This document shows positions 1 through 8,576 of a stretch of 20,346 nucleotides of DNA, one piece after another. Source of the DNA: Comamonadaceae bacterium (GTDB taxonomy: Bacteria > Pseudomonadota > Gammaproteobacteria > Burkholderiales > Burkholderiaceae). The position numbers were made by a program, and so were the translations under genes. Position 1 is the stretch's first letter. The number at the start of each line of letters is the position of its first letter. The DNA lies in assembly GCA_947377705.1 (NCBI GenBank), contig CANCGU010000022.1, positions 1 through 20,346 on the forward strand, written 5' to 3'. A model generated the notes under the pieces. It was not told the origin of the DNA, searched no databases, and saw only the letters and a program-made list of their open reading frames with translations.

Positions 1-1112
1 CCCACGATGTAGTTGATTTCGGTTTGGCCAAACATCTCGTTGACGGTCACACCGAGTTGCTCCTGGCAATAGCCAAACACCGCATCGCCCACGGCCTCGC
101 CCGCGCTCATGATGGCTTGTAGCTTGAGCTTGAATTGATGGCGTGGCTCGGGATAGGCCTTCATCATGGCCTTCAATGCGGTGGGGAACAAAAACGTGTG
201 CGTCACGCCGTGCTGCTGCATCAAGGTGAATGCCAGCTCAGGACTGAATCGCCCATGCCACGCCACGATGGGCCGACCAAAGTACAGCGTGGGCAGCAAG
301 GCATCCATCAAGCCGCCCGTCCACGCCCAATCGGCGGGCGACCAAAACACGGCGGTGCTGCCCATGGGCAAATGCTGGTTTTTTGCAGCCACATTCATGG
401 TGGGAAAGCCAAACCAATTTTGGCTACACACAAAACCCGTCAAGTTGCCAATCAAGGCCCGGTGCGGAATCAGGGCGCCTTTGGGTGGGCCTGTGGTGCC
501 GCTGGTGTAAATCAACACCGCGCCCTCCTCGGCCTTGGTTTGCACCGCGTTAAAACTGCGTTGTTGCGCGGCAATGGCACTGGCGTAGTCCACATCCACA
601 TGCAACATATCGGCCGCGTTGCTCAGATCAACGCCCACCACCTCGCGCAATACGGGGCATTGGCTACGCACGGCCAGCAGATTGCTGACCGACGAGGCAT
701 CCACGAGGGCCACCACCGCCTCGCTGTCTTGCAAGCGGTACGCCAAAGCCTCAGGGCCAAACAGCAGTGACAGCGGCATGGCTACGGCGCCCATTTGCAG
801 CACCGCCATGTAGGCCACGGCGGTCTCGAACCTTTGCGGCAGCACGATGGCCACGCGGTCACCCCGTTGCACACCCAAATCCGTCAGCACATGACTCAGC
901 GCATCGGCCGCTTGCTGCAACTGGGCATAGGTGTAACGGCGCGGCGTCACGGCATGGCCATTCGCATCCCCCGCTTGGTGTTCAAAAATCGCCACACGTT
1001 GAGCCGCATCCGACTGCGCTGCCCAACGTCGGCTACACACCTCGGCCATATTGAAGTACTCAGGCACCTGCCAGCCAAAGCCTTGTTGCATTGCGTCGTA
1101 AAAATCAGCCAT
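1..1112 (-). CDS. AMP-forming acyl-CoA synthetase (ACSM/acetyl-CoA synthetase-like), C-terminus beyond the window
   Basis: The protein would activate a short- or medium-chain carboxylic acid with ATP to an acyl-adenylate and then to acyl-CoA in the cytoplasm. About 370 residues are visible, read leftward from ATG at 1112 (MADFYDAMQQGF...). Adenylate-forming hallmarks appear in order: the phosphate-binding loop YTSGTTGPPKGA, an ACSM/Acs-like SPADWAWTGG stretch, the SAGEAVG segment, and FGQTE just before the left edge. The C-terminal domain with the acyl-transfer lysine lies outside, so whether the enzyme is intact cannot be judged. The gene is head to head with the alpha/beta hydrolase at 1138, leaving about 25 bp between starts. 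Any promoter must therefore reach into a neighbouring coding region. The substrate cannot be read from the sequence. Family assignment is secure; the exact subfamily is inference. Confidence 0.9.
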   Translation of the reverse strand, partial: MADFYDAMQQGFGWQVPEYFNMAEVCSRRWAAQSDAAQRVAIFEHQAGDANGHAVTPRRYTYAQLQQAADALSHVLTDLGVQRGDRVAIVLPQRFETAVAYMAVLQMGAVAMPLSLLFGPEALAYRLQDSEAVVALVDASSVSNLLAVRSQCPVLREVVGVDLSNAADMLHVDVDYASAIAAQQRSFNAVQTKAEEGAVLIYTSGTTGPPKGALIPHRALIGNLTGFVCSQNWFGFPTMNVAAKNQHLPMGSTAVFWSPADWAWTGGLMDALLPTLYFGRPIVAWHGRFSPELAFTLMQQHGVTHTFLFPTALKAMMKAYPEPRHQFKLKLQAIMSAGEAVGDAVFGYCQEQLGVTVNEMFGQTEINYIV

Positions 1113-1137
1113 GTCGCGTGTCCTTATGATTCAAAGA

Positions 1138-2043
1138 ATGTACCCAATCCAAAAGCTTTCGCGCAGCGAGTTTGTCCCAATCCGTCACCTGCGTTACCAC
1201 GTACGACTGTGGGGCACCCCTTCTCCTGAAAAACCGCCACTGGTCATGGTGCATGGTTGGATGGATGTGGCCGCGTCATTCCAATTTGTCATCGATGCGC
1301 TGCAAGACGATCACTGGGTCATTGCCCCCGATTGGCGAGGTTTTGGCCTGACCGAAACACCCGACACGGACCACTTTTTCTTCCCCGACTATTTGGCCGA
1401 CCTAGACCAACTGCTGGACCACTATGTCGGCGACACACCGGTCAACCTGCTGGGCCACAGCATGGGCGGCCATGTGGCCACGATGTACGCAGGCATTCGC
1501 CCTGAACGCATCCACAAACTCATCAACCTCGAAGGCTTTGGCATGCCCGCCACACGTCCCACCCAAGCGCCCCATCGTTTGGCGAAATGGATGGACGAGC
1601 TCAAAGCCTTACAGCGCGGCGAGATGGACCTCAAACCCTACCCCAACCTCGAAGCGGTGGCCCAACGTTTGATCAAAACCAACCCTCGCCTAGGCTCAGA
1701 CAAAGCCCATTGGTTGGCCCAGCACTGGGCACGCACCAACGATCAAGGCGAGTGGCGCATCTTGGGCCATGCCGCGCACAAAGTGGTGAATCCCCAACTG
1801 TTCAAAACCGACGAAACCCAAGCCATTTACGCGCGCATCACCGCACCCACCCTGTGCGTGGTGGCCTGCACCGACAGCATGAACCAGTGGTGGAAAGACA
1901 GCTACACCTTGCAAGAGTTCATGCAGCGCATTGCGGTCGTGCCCAAGATCACCCACGCCGTCGTCGACAACGCCGGACACATGCTTCACCATGACCAACC
2001 AGCGTCCTTGGCACGCCTGATAGAGGACTTTTTGAAGACGTGA
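1138..2043 (+). CDS. Alpha/beta-fold hydrolase
   Basis: A cytoplasmic serine hydrolase of the alpha/beta fold, about 301 residues from this start. The oxyanion-hole HGW motif follows the first core strand. The nucleophile elbow is GHSMGG, with Ser about residue 108 from this start. The catalytic His is in DNAGHMLHHDQP near the C-terminus, and an Asp in ACTDS is a plausible acid residue. No signal peptide is seen. Three in-frame starts exist (ATG at 1111, 1126 and 1138), none with a strong Shine-Dalgarno. 1138 is chosen because the conserved-looking part begins just after it and because 1111 would overlap the divergent acyl-CoA synthetase start. The pairing with an acyl-CoA synthetase might suggest a thioesterase or ester-cleaving role, but that is inference. 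Substrate unknown. Confidence 0.88.
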   Translation: MYPIQKLSRSEFVPIRHLRYHVRLWGTPSPEKPPLVMVHGWMDVAASFQFVIDALQDDHWVIAPDWRGFGLTETPDTDHFFFPDYLADLDQLLDHYVGDTPVNLLGHSMGGHVATMYAGIRPERIHKLINLEGFGMPATRPTQAPHRLAKWMDELKALQRGEMDLKPYPNLEAVAQRLIKTNPRLGSDKAHWLAQHWARTNDQGEWRILGHAAHKVVNPQLFKTDETQAIYARITAPTLCVVACTDSMNQWWKDSYTLQEFMQRIAVVPKITHAVVDNAGHMLHHDQPASLARLIEDFLKT

Positions 2044-2093
2044 TCGTTGACGAAAGAAGATAAAATTCGTTTTTTAAAAATTAAGTCCAACTG

Positions 2094-2645
2094 ATGCTTT
2101 TTGTACATAACTTACGTGCGGTGCTGCTTTCGGTGGTGTTCGCGGCCACGTTGGGATCCGCATCAGTCCAGGCGGCAGACCACTCGCTCTACGACTGGCA
2201 GCCTTGCCCCGACAGCTTGGCTGTTGAAGGCGGCCAGCAACCTGCCAAAAAGTGGGACCTGACCATCTCGCCCTACACCCATCACTGGACCAACAACCCT
2301 GAACACAAGCAAGTCATGCTGGGCGCCTTAGACAGCCACGTCAGCGGTGGCCGCTTCTGTGGCCTGGCCTTGTTCACCAACTCCTTTGGTCAAGGCTCAG
2401 CCTACGCCTATGTCGGTCAGCAATGGGACGGTCTTTTGGGCAACCCCAAACTGTTCACCAAAGTCTCCGCAGGCTTTCTTTATGGTTACCGCGGTGAATA
2501 CAAGGACAAAATCCCGTTCAACCAAGCGGGTATTGCCCCTGCCATCATTCCCTCGCTGGGCTATGCCGTCACACCAAAAGACTCAGCCCAGGTCTTTTTG
2601 CTTGGCAATGCAGGGCTTTTGTTCGCCTACGCACGCAGCTTCTAA
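2094..2645 (+). CDS. Secreted PagP-like outer-membrane beta-barrel protein
   Basis: A 183-residue protein with a clear signal peptide (hydrophobic core about residues 8-22, cleavage likely after VQA-27) and a C-terminal Phe, as in outer-membrane barrels. The mature part matches my memory of the lipid A palmitoyltransferase PagP. It has a His-Trp patch early (H63, H64, W65), then GRFCGLALFTNS where PagP has its catalytic Asp-Ser, then Y-G-W spacing, and a late proline-rich IAPAIIPSLGY resembling PagP's LPVLLPLASVGY. E. coli PagP uses His, Asp and Ser. Here the Asp position appears to be Asn96 followed by Ser97, so acyltransferase activity is uncertain. The leader (2044-2093) is AT-rich with no good Shine-Dalgarno. 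The 61 bp gap to prfB argues against tight coupling. The family call rests on pattern only. Confidence 0.6.
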   Translation: MLFVHNLRAVLLSVVFAATLGSASVQAADHSLYDWQPCPDSLAVEGGQQPAKKWDLTISPYTHHWTNNPEHKQVMLGALDSHVSGGRFCGLALFTNSFGQGSAYAYVGQQWDGLLGNPKLFTKVSAGFLYGYRGEYKDKIPFNQAGIAPAIIPSLGYAVTPKDSAQVFLLGNAGLLFAYARSF

Positions 2646-2706
2646 GGGCTGGTCTGAACGTGAGAAAATCTGCGGTTTCCCCCAGACACATAAAGAAGAC
2701 CGCATC

Positions 2707-3811
2707 ATGGAAGCAGAACGCATCAACCTCATTGGATCTACCCTCGCCGACCTGAGCGTGCGCACGGTAGATCTCCGGAGGTATCTTTGACTACGATGCC
2801 AAAGCCGAACGCCTGCGCACCGTCAACGCCTCGCTAGAAGACCCCACCATCTGGAACGACCCCAAAAAAGCGCAAGAGCTGGGTCGTGAAAAGAAAGCCC
2901 TCGACGGGGTGGTCGTCACCCTCACACGCCTGACGCAAGAGCTGGCAGACAACGCCGAGTTGTTTGAGATGAGCAAGGCCGACAGCGACGAAGAAGGTTT
3001 GCTGACCATCGAAGCCGATACCCAAGGCTTGGTCAAAACCATTGAAGAACTCGAATTCCGCCGCATGTTCAGCAACGAGGCGGACCCACTGAATTGCTTC
3101 TTGGACATTCAAGCCGGTGCGGGTGGCACCGAAGCCTGCGATTGGGCCAGCATGTTGCTGCGTCAGTACCTCAAGTACGCCGAACGCAAAGGTTTCAAAA
3201 CCACGGTGGAAGACGAATCTCCCGGTGACGTGGCGGGCATCAAGGGTGCCACCATCAAAATCGAAGGCGAATACGCCTTTGGTTTGTTGCGGACCGAAAC
3301 TGGTGTGCACCGCTTGGTGCGCAAATCGCCCTTCGACAGCTCGGGCGGCCGCCACACCTCGTTCGCCTCGGTGTTTGTGTACCCCGAAATTGACGACTCG
3401 ATTGAGATCGACATCAACCCCTCCGACGTGCGCACCGACACCTACCGTGCCTCTGGCGCGGGTGGTCAGCACATCAACAAAACCGACTCTGCCGTGCGTT
3501 TGACCCACATCCCCACGGGCATCGTGGTGCAGTGTCAAGACGGCCGAAGCCAGCACAGCAACCGTGACGTGGCTTGGAAACGCCTGCGCTCGCGCCTGTA
3601 TGACTTTGAAATGCGCAAGCGCCAAGAAGAACAGCAAAAGCTCGAAGACACCAAGACCGATGTGGGATGGGGTCATCAAATTCGCAGCTACGTGCTGGAC
3701 AACAGCCGAATCAAAGACTTGCGTACCAACGTCGAAGTGTCGGCCACACAAAAAGTCTTGGATGGCGACCTCGATGCATTCATCGAAGCGTCACTCAAGC
3801 AAGGTATTTAA
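2707..3811 (+). CDS. prfB: Peptide chain release factor 2, expressed by programmed +1 frameshift
   Basis: RF2 recognises UGA and UAA stop codons in the ribosomal A site and triggers release of the finished peptide. The first 27 codons (2707-2787, [11 protein letters not shown]...) run into an in-frame TGA at 2788-2790. Skipping T2788 joins CTT to GAC (2789-2791) and opens a 340-codon frame ending at 3811. The full product is about 367 residues; E. coli RF2 has 365. Diagnostic motifs are the SPF recognition tripeptide (about residues 207-209) and the catalytic GGQ (252-254) in ASGAGGQH. Ala occupies the position corresponding to residue 246 of E. coli RF2, the efficient variant. The C-terminus ([10 protein letters not shown]...[10 protein letters not shown]) is typical. 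Automatic pipelines may split this gene or call it a pseudogene. pepN follows after 8 bp. Confidence 0.97.
2776..2791 (+). promoter_or_regulatory. prfB: prfB autoregulatory +1 frameshift site
   Basis: The sequence shows CGGAGG (2776-2781), a Shine-Dalgarno-like element, then TAT, the slippery codon CTT (2785-2787), the in-frame stop TGA (2788-2790) and C2791. The 3-nt spacing between the internal Shine-Dalgarno and CTT is the same as in E. coli prfB. In the known mechanism, low RF2 slows termination at UGA and the ribosome shifts +1, so RF2 controls its own synthesis. Only the SD hexamer differs from E. coli (CGGAGG instead of AGGGGG). Confidence 0.96.
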
Positions 3812-3819
3812 GGAACATC

Positions 3820-6534
3820 ATGTACCGTGAAGGCACAGCCCCATTGATTCAACGCGCCGACTACACAGCACCCGCGTTTTGGATTGACACCGTCGATCTG
3901 ACGTTTGACTTGGACCCCGCCAAGACCCGCGTGCTCAACCAAATGCGCGTGCGCCGCAACCCCGACGTGGCGGCGCAGCCCCTGCGTTTGGATGGCGACG
4001 AGCTCAACCTCGCACGCGTGTTGGTCAACGGCCAAGGCACCTCGTTCAAGATGGACGGCAGCCAGTTGGTGCTGGAAAACTTGCCCGAAGGCCACGAGGC
4101 GTTTGATCTGGAAATCTTCACCACCTGCAACCCTGCGAAAAACACCAAGCTCATGGGCTTGTACGTCAGTAACGACTCGTTCTTCACGCAGTGCGAGGCT
4201 GAAGGCTTTCGCCGCATCACCTACTTCTTGGACCGTCCCGATGTGATGTCGAACTACAGCGTCACGCTGCGCGCCGACAAAAAAGCCTTTCCCGTGTTGC
4301 TGAGCAACGGCAACTTGATGGACGAAGGCGTACTGGAAGACGGCCGCCATTTCGCCCGCTGGGTCGACCCCCACAAAAAACCTTGCTACTTGTTTGCCTT
4401 GGTGGCAGGTCAGTTTGTGTGCCGCGAACAACGCGTCAAAGCGCCGTCAGGCAAAGAGCACTTGCTGCAAGTGTTTGTGCGTTCGGGTGATTTAGACAAA
4501 ACAGAGCACGCCATGAACTCACTCATGGCCAGCATCAAGTGGGACGAACAGCGCTTTGGCTTGAGCCTCGATTTGGAACGCTTCATGATCGTCGCCACCA
4601 GCGACTTCAACATGGGCGCCATGGAAAACAAGGGCCTCAACATCTTCAACACCAAGTTTGTGTTGGCCAACTCTGCCACTGCCACCGACATGGACTACGC
4701 CAACATCGAGAGCGTGGTCGGTCATGAGTACTTCCACAACTGGACGGGCAACCGTGTGACCTGCCGCGACTGGTTCCAACTCTCGCTCAAAGAAGGCCTG
4801 ACGGTTTTCCGCGACCAAGAGTTCAGCCAAGACTTGGCTGCTGCAGCGCTGAAAGACAACCCGCTTGGCAACGCGCATGGTTTATCAGCTGCCGCCTCAG
4901 CCAAAGCCGTCAAGCGCATCGAAGACGTGCGCTTGCTGCGCACCGCACAGTTCCCAGAAGACGCCGGCCCCATGGCCCACCCCGTGCGCCCTGACAGCTA
5001 TGTGGAGATCAACAACTTCTACACCGTCACGATTTACGAAAAAGGCTCCGAGGTGGTGCGCATGATGCAAACCTTGACGAGTCGTGAAGGCTTCGCCAAA
5101 GGCATGTCGCTCTACTTCGAGCGTCACGATGGTCAAGCTGTGACGTGCGATGACTTCGCGCAGTCAATAGCCGATGCCAACCCCGGTTCAGCCTTGGCCA
5201 CACACCTGCCACAGTTCAAGCGTTGGTACGCGCAAGCTGGCACACCCCGCGTGCAAGCGGCAGGCAGCTACCACGCCGACACACACACTTACACGCTGAC
5301 ACTCAGCCAAAGCTGCCCGCCCAGCCCTGGCCAAGACCACAAAGAACCGTTTGTCATTCCCGTGCAAATGGGTTTGCTGGGTGCTGATGGTCGCGAAGTG
5401 TTGCCTAGCCAACTGCTGGTGCTCACCGAAGCCACGCAAAGCTTCGAATTCAAAGACATGGTGTTGCAAGCCGACGAAGTGCCTGTGCCATCGCTCTTGC
5501 GCGGTTTCAGCGCACCCGTGGTGTTGGAGAAAGACTTCACATCGACACAGCTGCTCACGCTCTTGGCGCACGACACAGATCCATTCAACCAATGGGAGGC
5601 AGCGCAACGCCTGTGCCTGAGCGCGGCGCTCTCGGCGGTCAACGCCAACACCGAGCCAACGCAAGTCTTGGACGCGGCGCTGGTGCAAGCCCTGCGCACC
5701 GTGCTACGCAACCCGGCACTCGATGCCGCGTTCAAAGAGCTGGTGCTCACCCTGCCTTCTGAAACCTACATGGCAGAACAACTCGATGTGGTCGACCCAC
5801 AACGCATCCACGCCGTGCGCGAAGCCATGCGTGCCCAACTCGCCCGCGAGTTGCACGACGACTGGGCATGGGCGTTTGAAACCCACGGCGACAACGGTGC
5901 TTTCAGCCCCGACCCCGTGTCGAGTGGTCGCCGCGCCTTGAGTGGTATGGCCCTCACTATGTTGTGCTTAGACGCACGCACCACCGGTGACGTGGTGTGG
6001 CCAGGCCGCACCTACCAGTGCTTCAAAGACGCACACAACATGACCGACCGCTTCAATGCCTTGAGCGCTTTGGTGAGTGCGGGTCACGCGCTGGCAGGCG
6101 ATGCCCTGCAACGCTTCTACAACCTGTTCCACAACGAAGCCTTGGTGATGGACAAATGGTTTGCCCTGCAAGCCGGCAGCACCGACCGTGGTGGCAACAT
6201 CTTGTCGCTGGTGCGCAACCTCATGTTGCACCCTGACTTCCACATCAAAAACCCCAACCGCGCACGCAGCCTGATCTTCAGTTTCTGCAGCGCCAACCCC
6301 GGTGCCTTCCACCGCAGCGATGCGGCAGGCTATGTGTTCTGGAGCGAACGCGTGTTGGAGCTCGACGCCATCAACCCACAAGTTGCGGCCCGCTTGGCTC
6401 GCGCCTTGGACCGTTGGTCCAAACTGGCAGAGCCCTACCGCACGGCTGCGCACGAAGCCATCAAACGTGTCGCCGCCAAACCCGATTTAAGCAACGACGT
6501 GCGCGAGGTGGTCTCGCGTGCGCTCTCCAACTAA
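3820..6534 (+). CDS. pepN: Aminopeptidase N (M1 zinc metallopeptidase)
   Basis: A cytosolic broad-specificity aminopeptidase that trims N-terminal residues from peptides during protein turnover. It has 904 residues, against about 870 for E. coli PepN. The M1 signatures are the GAMEN exopeptidase motif (266-270) and the zinc site HEYFH (His302, Glu303, His306) with the third ligand Glu325 in KEGLTVFRDQEF. An N-terminal beta domain precedes the catalytic domain and a long helical C-terminal domain follows, as in PepN. The start is ATG 3820 (MYREGTAPLI), preceded by AAGGAAC at a good distance. The same frame is open further upstream, but that part overlaps prfB and is not homologous. It sits between prfB (8 bp) and fbp (9 bp), which suggests one transcript; pepN–fbp adjacency is familiar in Burkholderiales. 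Confidence 0.97.
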   Translation: MYREGTAPLIQRADYTAPAFWIDTVDLTFDLDPAKTRVLNQMRVRRNPDVAAQPLRLDGDELNLARVLVNGQGTSFKMDGSQLVLENLPEGHEAFDLEIFTTCNPAKNTKLMGLYVSNDSFFTQCEAEGFRRITYFLDRPDVMSNYSVTLRADKKAFPVLLSNGNLMDEGVLEDGRHFARWVDPHKKPCYLFALVAGQFVCREQRVKAPSGKEHLLQVFVRSGDLDKTEHAMNSLMASIKWDEQRFGLSLDLERFMIVATSDFNMGAMENKGLNIFNTKFVLANSATATDMDYANIESVVGHEYFHNWTGNRVTCRDWFQLSLKEGLTVFRDQEFSQDLAAAALKDNPLGNAHGLSAAASAKAVKRIEDVRLLRTAQFPEDAGPMAHPVRPDSYVEINNFYTVTIYEKGSEVVRMMQTLTSREGFAKGMSLYFERHDGQAVTCDDFAQSIADANPGSALATHLPQFKRWYAQAGTPRVQAAGSYHADTHTYTLTLSQSCPPSPGQDHKEPFVIPVQMGLLGADGREVLPSQLLVLTEATQSFEFKDMVLQADEVPVPSLLRGFSAPVVLEKDFTSTQLLTLLAHDTDPFNQWEAAQRLCLSAALSAVNANTEPTQVLDAALVQALRTVLRNPALDAAFKELVLTLPSETYMAEQLDVVDPQRIHAVREAMRAQLARELHDDWAWAFETHGDNGAFSPDPVSSGRRALSGMALTMLCLDARTTGDVVWPGRTYQCFKDAHNMTDRFNALSALVSAGHALAGDALQRFYNLFHNEALVMDKWFALQAGSTDRGGNILSLVRNLMLHPDFHIKNPNRARSLIFSFCSANPGAFHRSDAAGYVFWSERVLELDAINPQVAARLARALDRWSKLAEPYRTAAHEAIKRVAAKPDLSNDVREVVSRALSN

Positions 6535-6543
6535 GGACTTGCC

Positions 6544-7557
6544 ATGACAGTTTCTCTCACCCGCTACCTGGTTGAACAACAACGCGCCAAAGGCCTGATT
6601 CCCTCTGAACTGCGCTTGCTCCTTGAAGTGGTGGCACGCGCTTGCAAAAGCATTAGCCACGCCGTCAACAAAGGCGCCTTGGGCAGCGAACTCGGCGACG
6701 TCATGGGCTCGGCGGGCAGCGAGAACGTGCAAGGCGAAGTGCAAAAGAAACTCGACATCATCGCCAACGATGTGTTGATTGAAGCCAACGAATGGGGCGG
6801 TCACTTGGCGGCCATGGCGTCCGAAGAAATGGACAGCATCCACGTCGTGCCCAACCGCTACCCCCAAGGCGAATACCTGTTGATGTTTGACCCCCTCGAC
6901 GGCTCTAGCAACATCGAAGTCAACGTCAGCATCGGCACCATCTTCAGCGTGCTCAAAAAAGTAGACCCCAGCAAAGGCGTCAGCGAAGACGACTTCTTGC
7001 AACCCGGCACACAACAAGTGGCCGCAGGCTACTGCGTGTATGGCCCCCAAACCACCTTGGTACTCACTGTGGGCGATGGCGTGGCCATGTTTACCTTGGA
7101 CCGCGAGCAAGGCTCGTTTGTCTTGACGCAAGAAAACGTGAAGATCCCCGCGGACACCAAAGAGTTCGCCATCAACATGAGCAACATGCGCCACTGGGAC
7201 GAGCCCGTCAAGCGCTACATCGACGAATGCTTACAGGGCGAAGAAGGCCCACGCGGCAAAAACTTCAACATGCGTTGGATAGCCTCCATGGTGGCTGACG
7301 TGCACCGCATCCTCACGCGCGGCGGCGTCTTCATGTACCCCTGGGACAAGCGCGAACCTGGCAAAGCCGGCAAGCTGCGCTTGATGTACGAAGCCAACCC
7401 CATGAGCTGGCTGATTGAGCAAGCCGGTGGCGCCGCCACCAACGGCCTGCAGCGGATCTTGGAAATCCAACCGACGCAACTGCACCAGCGTGTGAGTGTG
7501 GTCTTGGGTTCTAAAAACGAAGTCGAACGTGTGACCCGCTACCACGCACAAAAGTAA
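6544..7557 (+). CDS. fbp: Fructose-1,6-bisphosphatase class I
   Basis: It hydrolyses fructose-1,6-bisphosphate to fructose-6-phosphate, the committed step of gluconeogenesis (and of the Calvin cycle where present), using divalent metal. The length of 337 residues is normal for the class I family. The metal-binding signature [15 protein letters not shown] begins near residue 115, with Asp116 and Asp119. A sugar-phosphate binding region with GGVFMYP lies near the C-terminus, followed by [23 protein letters not shown] 6544 is preceded by AAGGAC, 9 bp after the pepN stop, so it is probably co-transcribed with pepN. No oddities were seen. A direct-repeat copy begins at its stop codon. Confidence 0.97.
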   Translation: MTVSLTRYLVEQQRAKGLIPSELRLLLEVVARACKSISHAVNKGALGSELGDVMGSAGSENVQGEVQKKLDIIANDVLIEANEWGGHLAAMASEEMDSIHVVPNRYPQGEYLLMFDPLDGSSNIEVNVSIGTIFSVLKKVDPSKGVSEDDFLQPGTQQVAAGYCVYGPQTTLVLTVGDGVAMFTLDREQGSFVLTQENVKIPADTKEFAINMSNMRHWDEPVKRYIDECLQGEEGPRGKNFNMRWIASMVADVHRILTRGGVFMYPWDKREPGKAGKLRLMYEANPMSWLIEQAGGAATNGLQRILEIQPTQLHQRVSVVLGSKNEVERVTRYHAQK

Positions 7558-7584
7558 ACGCATCATGCTGGCCCAAATTGAAGG
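7557..7584. repeat. Left copy of imperfect direct repeat flanking the DapA-like cassette
   Basis: Starting at the last base of the fbp stop codon, AACGCATC is followed by ten extra bases (7565-7574) and then AAATTGAAGG (7575-7584). The right copy at 8770-8787 has the same two blocks joined directly. Eighteen matching bases broken by one 10-nt indel, at the two outer edges of a compositionally different two-gene cassette, suggest a duplicated target or a recombination scar. Confidence 0.55.
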
Positions 7585-7587
7585 CGT

Positions 7588-7616
7588 TTGACGCGATTTG
7601 CGGTAAGGTGTGGCAT
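7588..7616 (+). promoter_or_regulatory. Possible sigma-70 promoter for the DapA-like cassette
   Basis: TTGACG (7588-7593) is five of six to the -35 consensus. It is followed after 17 bp by TGGCAT (7611-7616), a poor -10. The 77 bp gap after fbp is the only place a local promoter for the following two genes could sit. Weak, by inspection only. Confidence 0.3.
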
Positions 7617-7634
7617 TCAATTTGAAAGCAAGCC

Positions 7635-8576
7635 ATGCCCAACAATTTAAGTGCAACAAATTTTCACGGCGTTTGGCCTGATGTGCTGGTACCACTTCAG
7701 GAAGATTTAAGCATTGACCAGGCCAAACTCTGCGCCCATTTACGCAACTTGTGCGCCAAGGGTTTAGAGAACTTTGTGCTTTTTGGTCATGCGGGCGAGG
7801 GCCCATCTTTTTCTGCGGATGAAAAACTATCAACCGTCACACACGTCATTGCGGCAGGCGTTGAGGCAAAAAATATTTTGCTCGGTGTTCACTCTTCTTC
7901 ATTCACCGAAATTGCGCAATTCATTCGCAAGGCCTATGAAAAAGGCGTGCGCCGTTTTTTGGTCTCTGCACCACTTTATGGACAGCCCTTTAGTCATATT
8001 GCGTTGTTCGATTATTTCGATCAACTGATCAAACAAGTCAATCTAAATGGTTGGCAACTGTTCATTCATCAGCTAGGCGGCATCAACCATTCCGCAGATT
8101 TGCCAGAGGTCGCGCTGACTGACTTAAGAAAGGCACATCCACTGATCTTTGTTGGCATGGTCGATCAAGACATCCATGTGAACCACACGGTGGATTTGAT
8201 GCGCTCGTTTGGGACAGAAATTGTCATTGCCTCTGCACATGAACCCAACTTGTCTATCCTTAAACCGACGGTGTGCGTTTCTGCATTAGCCAACGTGATT
8301 CCCAACATCGTGCAGCACCTCATGGCCAATGAGGCGGTGAAGAGTGCGACACAAATTGCCGGTATGAAAATCGCAAAACCGGATGATCGGGTGGTGGAGT
8401 TGATGACCCTCTTAGACAATTACCCCGCGATTGCCGCGCTGAAGTTGATGCTCTCAATGCATTACCGTGCAGAAGCGTGGGAGCGTGTGCGTCCACCCCA
8501 GTCCACCTTAACCAAAGAGGGGCATCAAGCACTCATGGGGGCGTTTAAAACATTCAACTTGCAGGCACACGAATGA
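7635..8576 (+). CDS. DapA/N-acetylneuraminate lyase superfamily protein lacking the Schiff-base lysine
   Basis: A 313-residue TIM-barrel-like protein aligning by eye with dihydrodipicolinate synthase. It shows the N-terminal GVWPDVLVPLQEDLSID pattern, FGHAGEG (51-56) where DapA has the GTTGE motif, SAPLYGQPFS (DapA: PYY.RP), and a C-terminal helical part. The catalytic residues are altered. The LYN(V/I)P tyrosine segment reads LFIHQLGG (142-149), and the Schiff-base lysine of the VGIKE motif is replaced by Val176 in FVGMVDQD. It therefore probably does not perform Schiff-base aldolase/lyase chemistry and may be a binding protein or use another mechanism. Codon use is more AT-rich than fbp or the fdh genes. 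It overlaps the next gene by 4 bp (ATGA). Superfamily assignment is good; function unknown. Confidence 0.8.
   Translation: MPNNLSATNFHGVWPDVLVPLQEDLSIDQAKLCAHLRNLCAKGLENFVLFGHAGEGPSFSADEKLSTVTHVIAAGVEAKNILLGVHSSSFTEIAQFIRKAYEKGVRRFLVSAPLYGQPFSHIALFDYFDQLIKQVNLNGWQLFIHQLGGINHSADLPEVALTDLRKAHPLIFVGMVDQDIHVNHTVDLMRSFGTEIVIASAHEPNLSILKPTVCVSALANVIPNIVQHLMANEAVKSATQIAGMKIAKPDDRVVELMTLLDNYPAIAALKLMLSMHYRAEAWERVRPPQSTLTKEGHQALMGAFKTFNLQAHE

Noticed and set aside
135..770. 211-codon plus-strand frame at the left end
   Set aside because: Lies opposite the acyl-CoA synthetase, which carries the YTSGTTGPPKG and FGQTE motifs; its own translation resembles no protein.
2047..2080. TTGACG with AT-rich DNA as a promoter for the PagP-like gene
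   Set aside because: Candidate -10 boxes lie at 8 or 22 bp spacing, outside the workable range.
2347..2790. Long frame ending at the prfB frameshift stop
   Set aside because: Only its last 27 codons (from ATG 2707) are real; the earlier part is a shadow of the PagP-like gene.
2834..3751. 305-codon open frame on the minus strand
   Set aside because: Antisense to prfB, whose protein motifs are unmistakable; the frame has the low-complexity His/Val/Ala-rich look of a GC-rich shadow.
3667..3819. Upstream extension of pepN
   Set aside because: Overlaps prfB in another frame; ATG 3820 has AAGGAAC and gives the normal PepN N-terminus.
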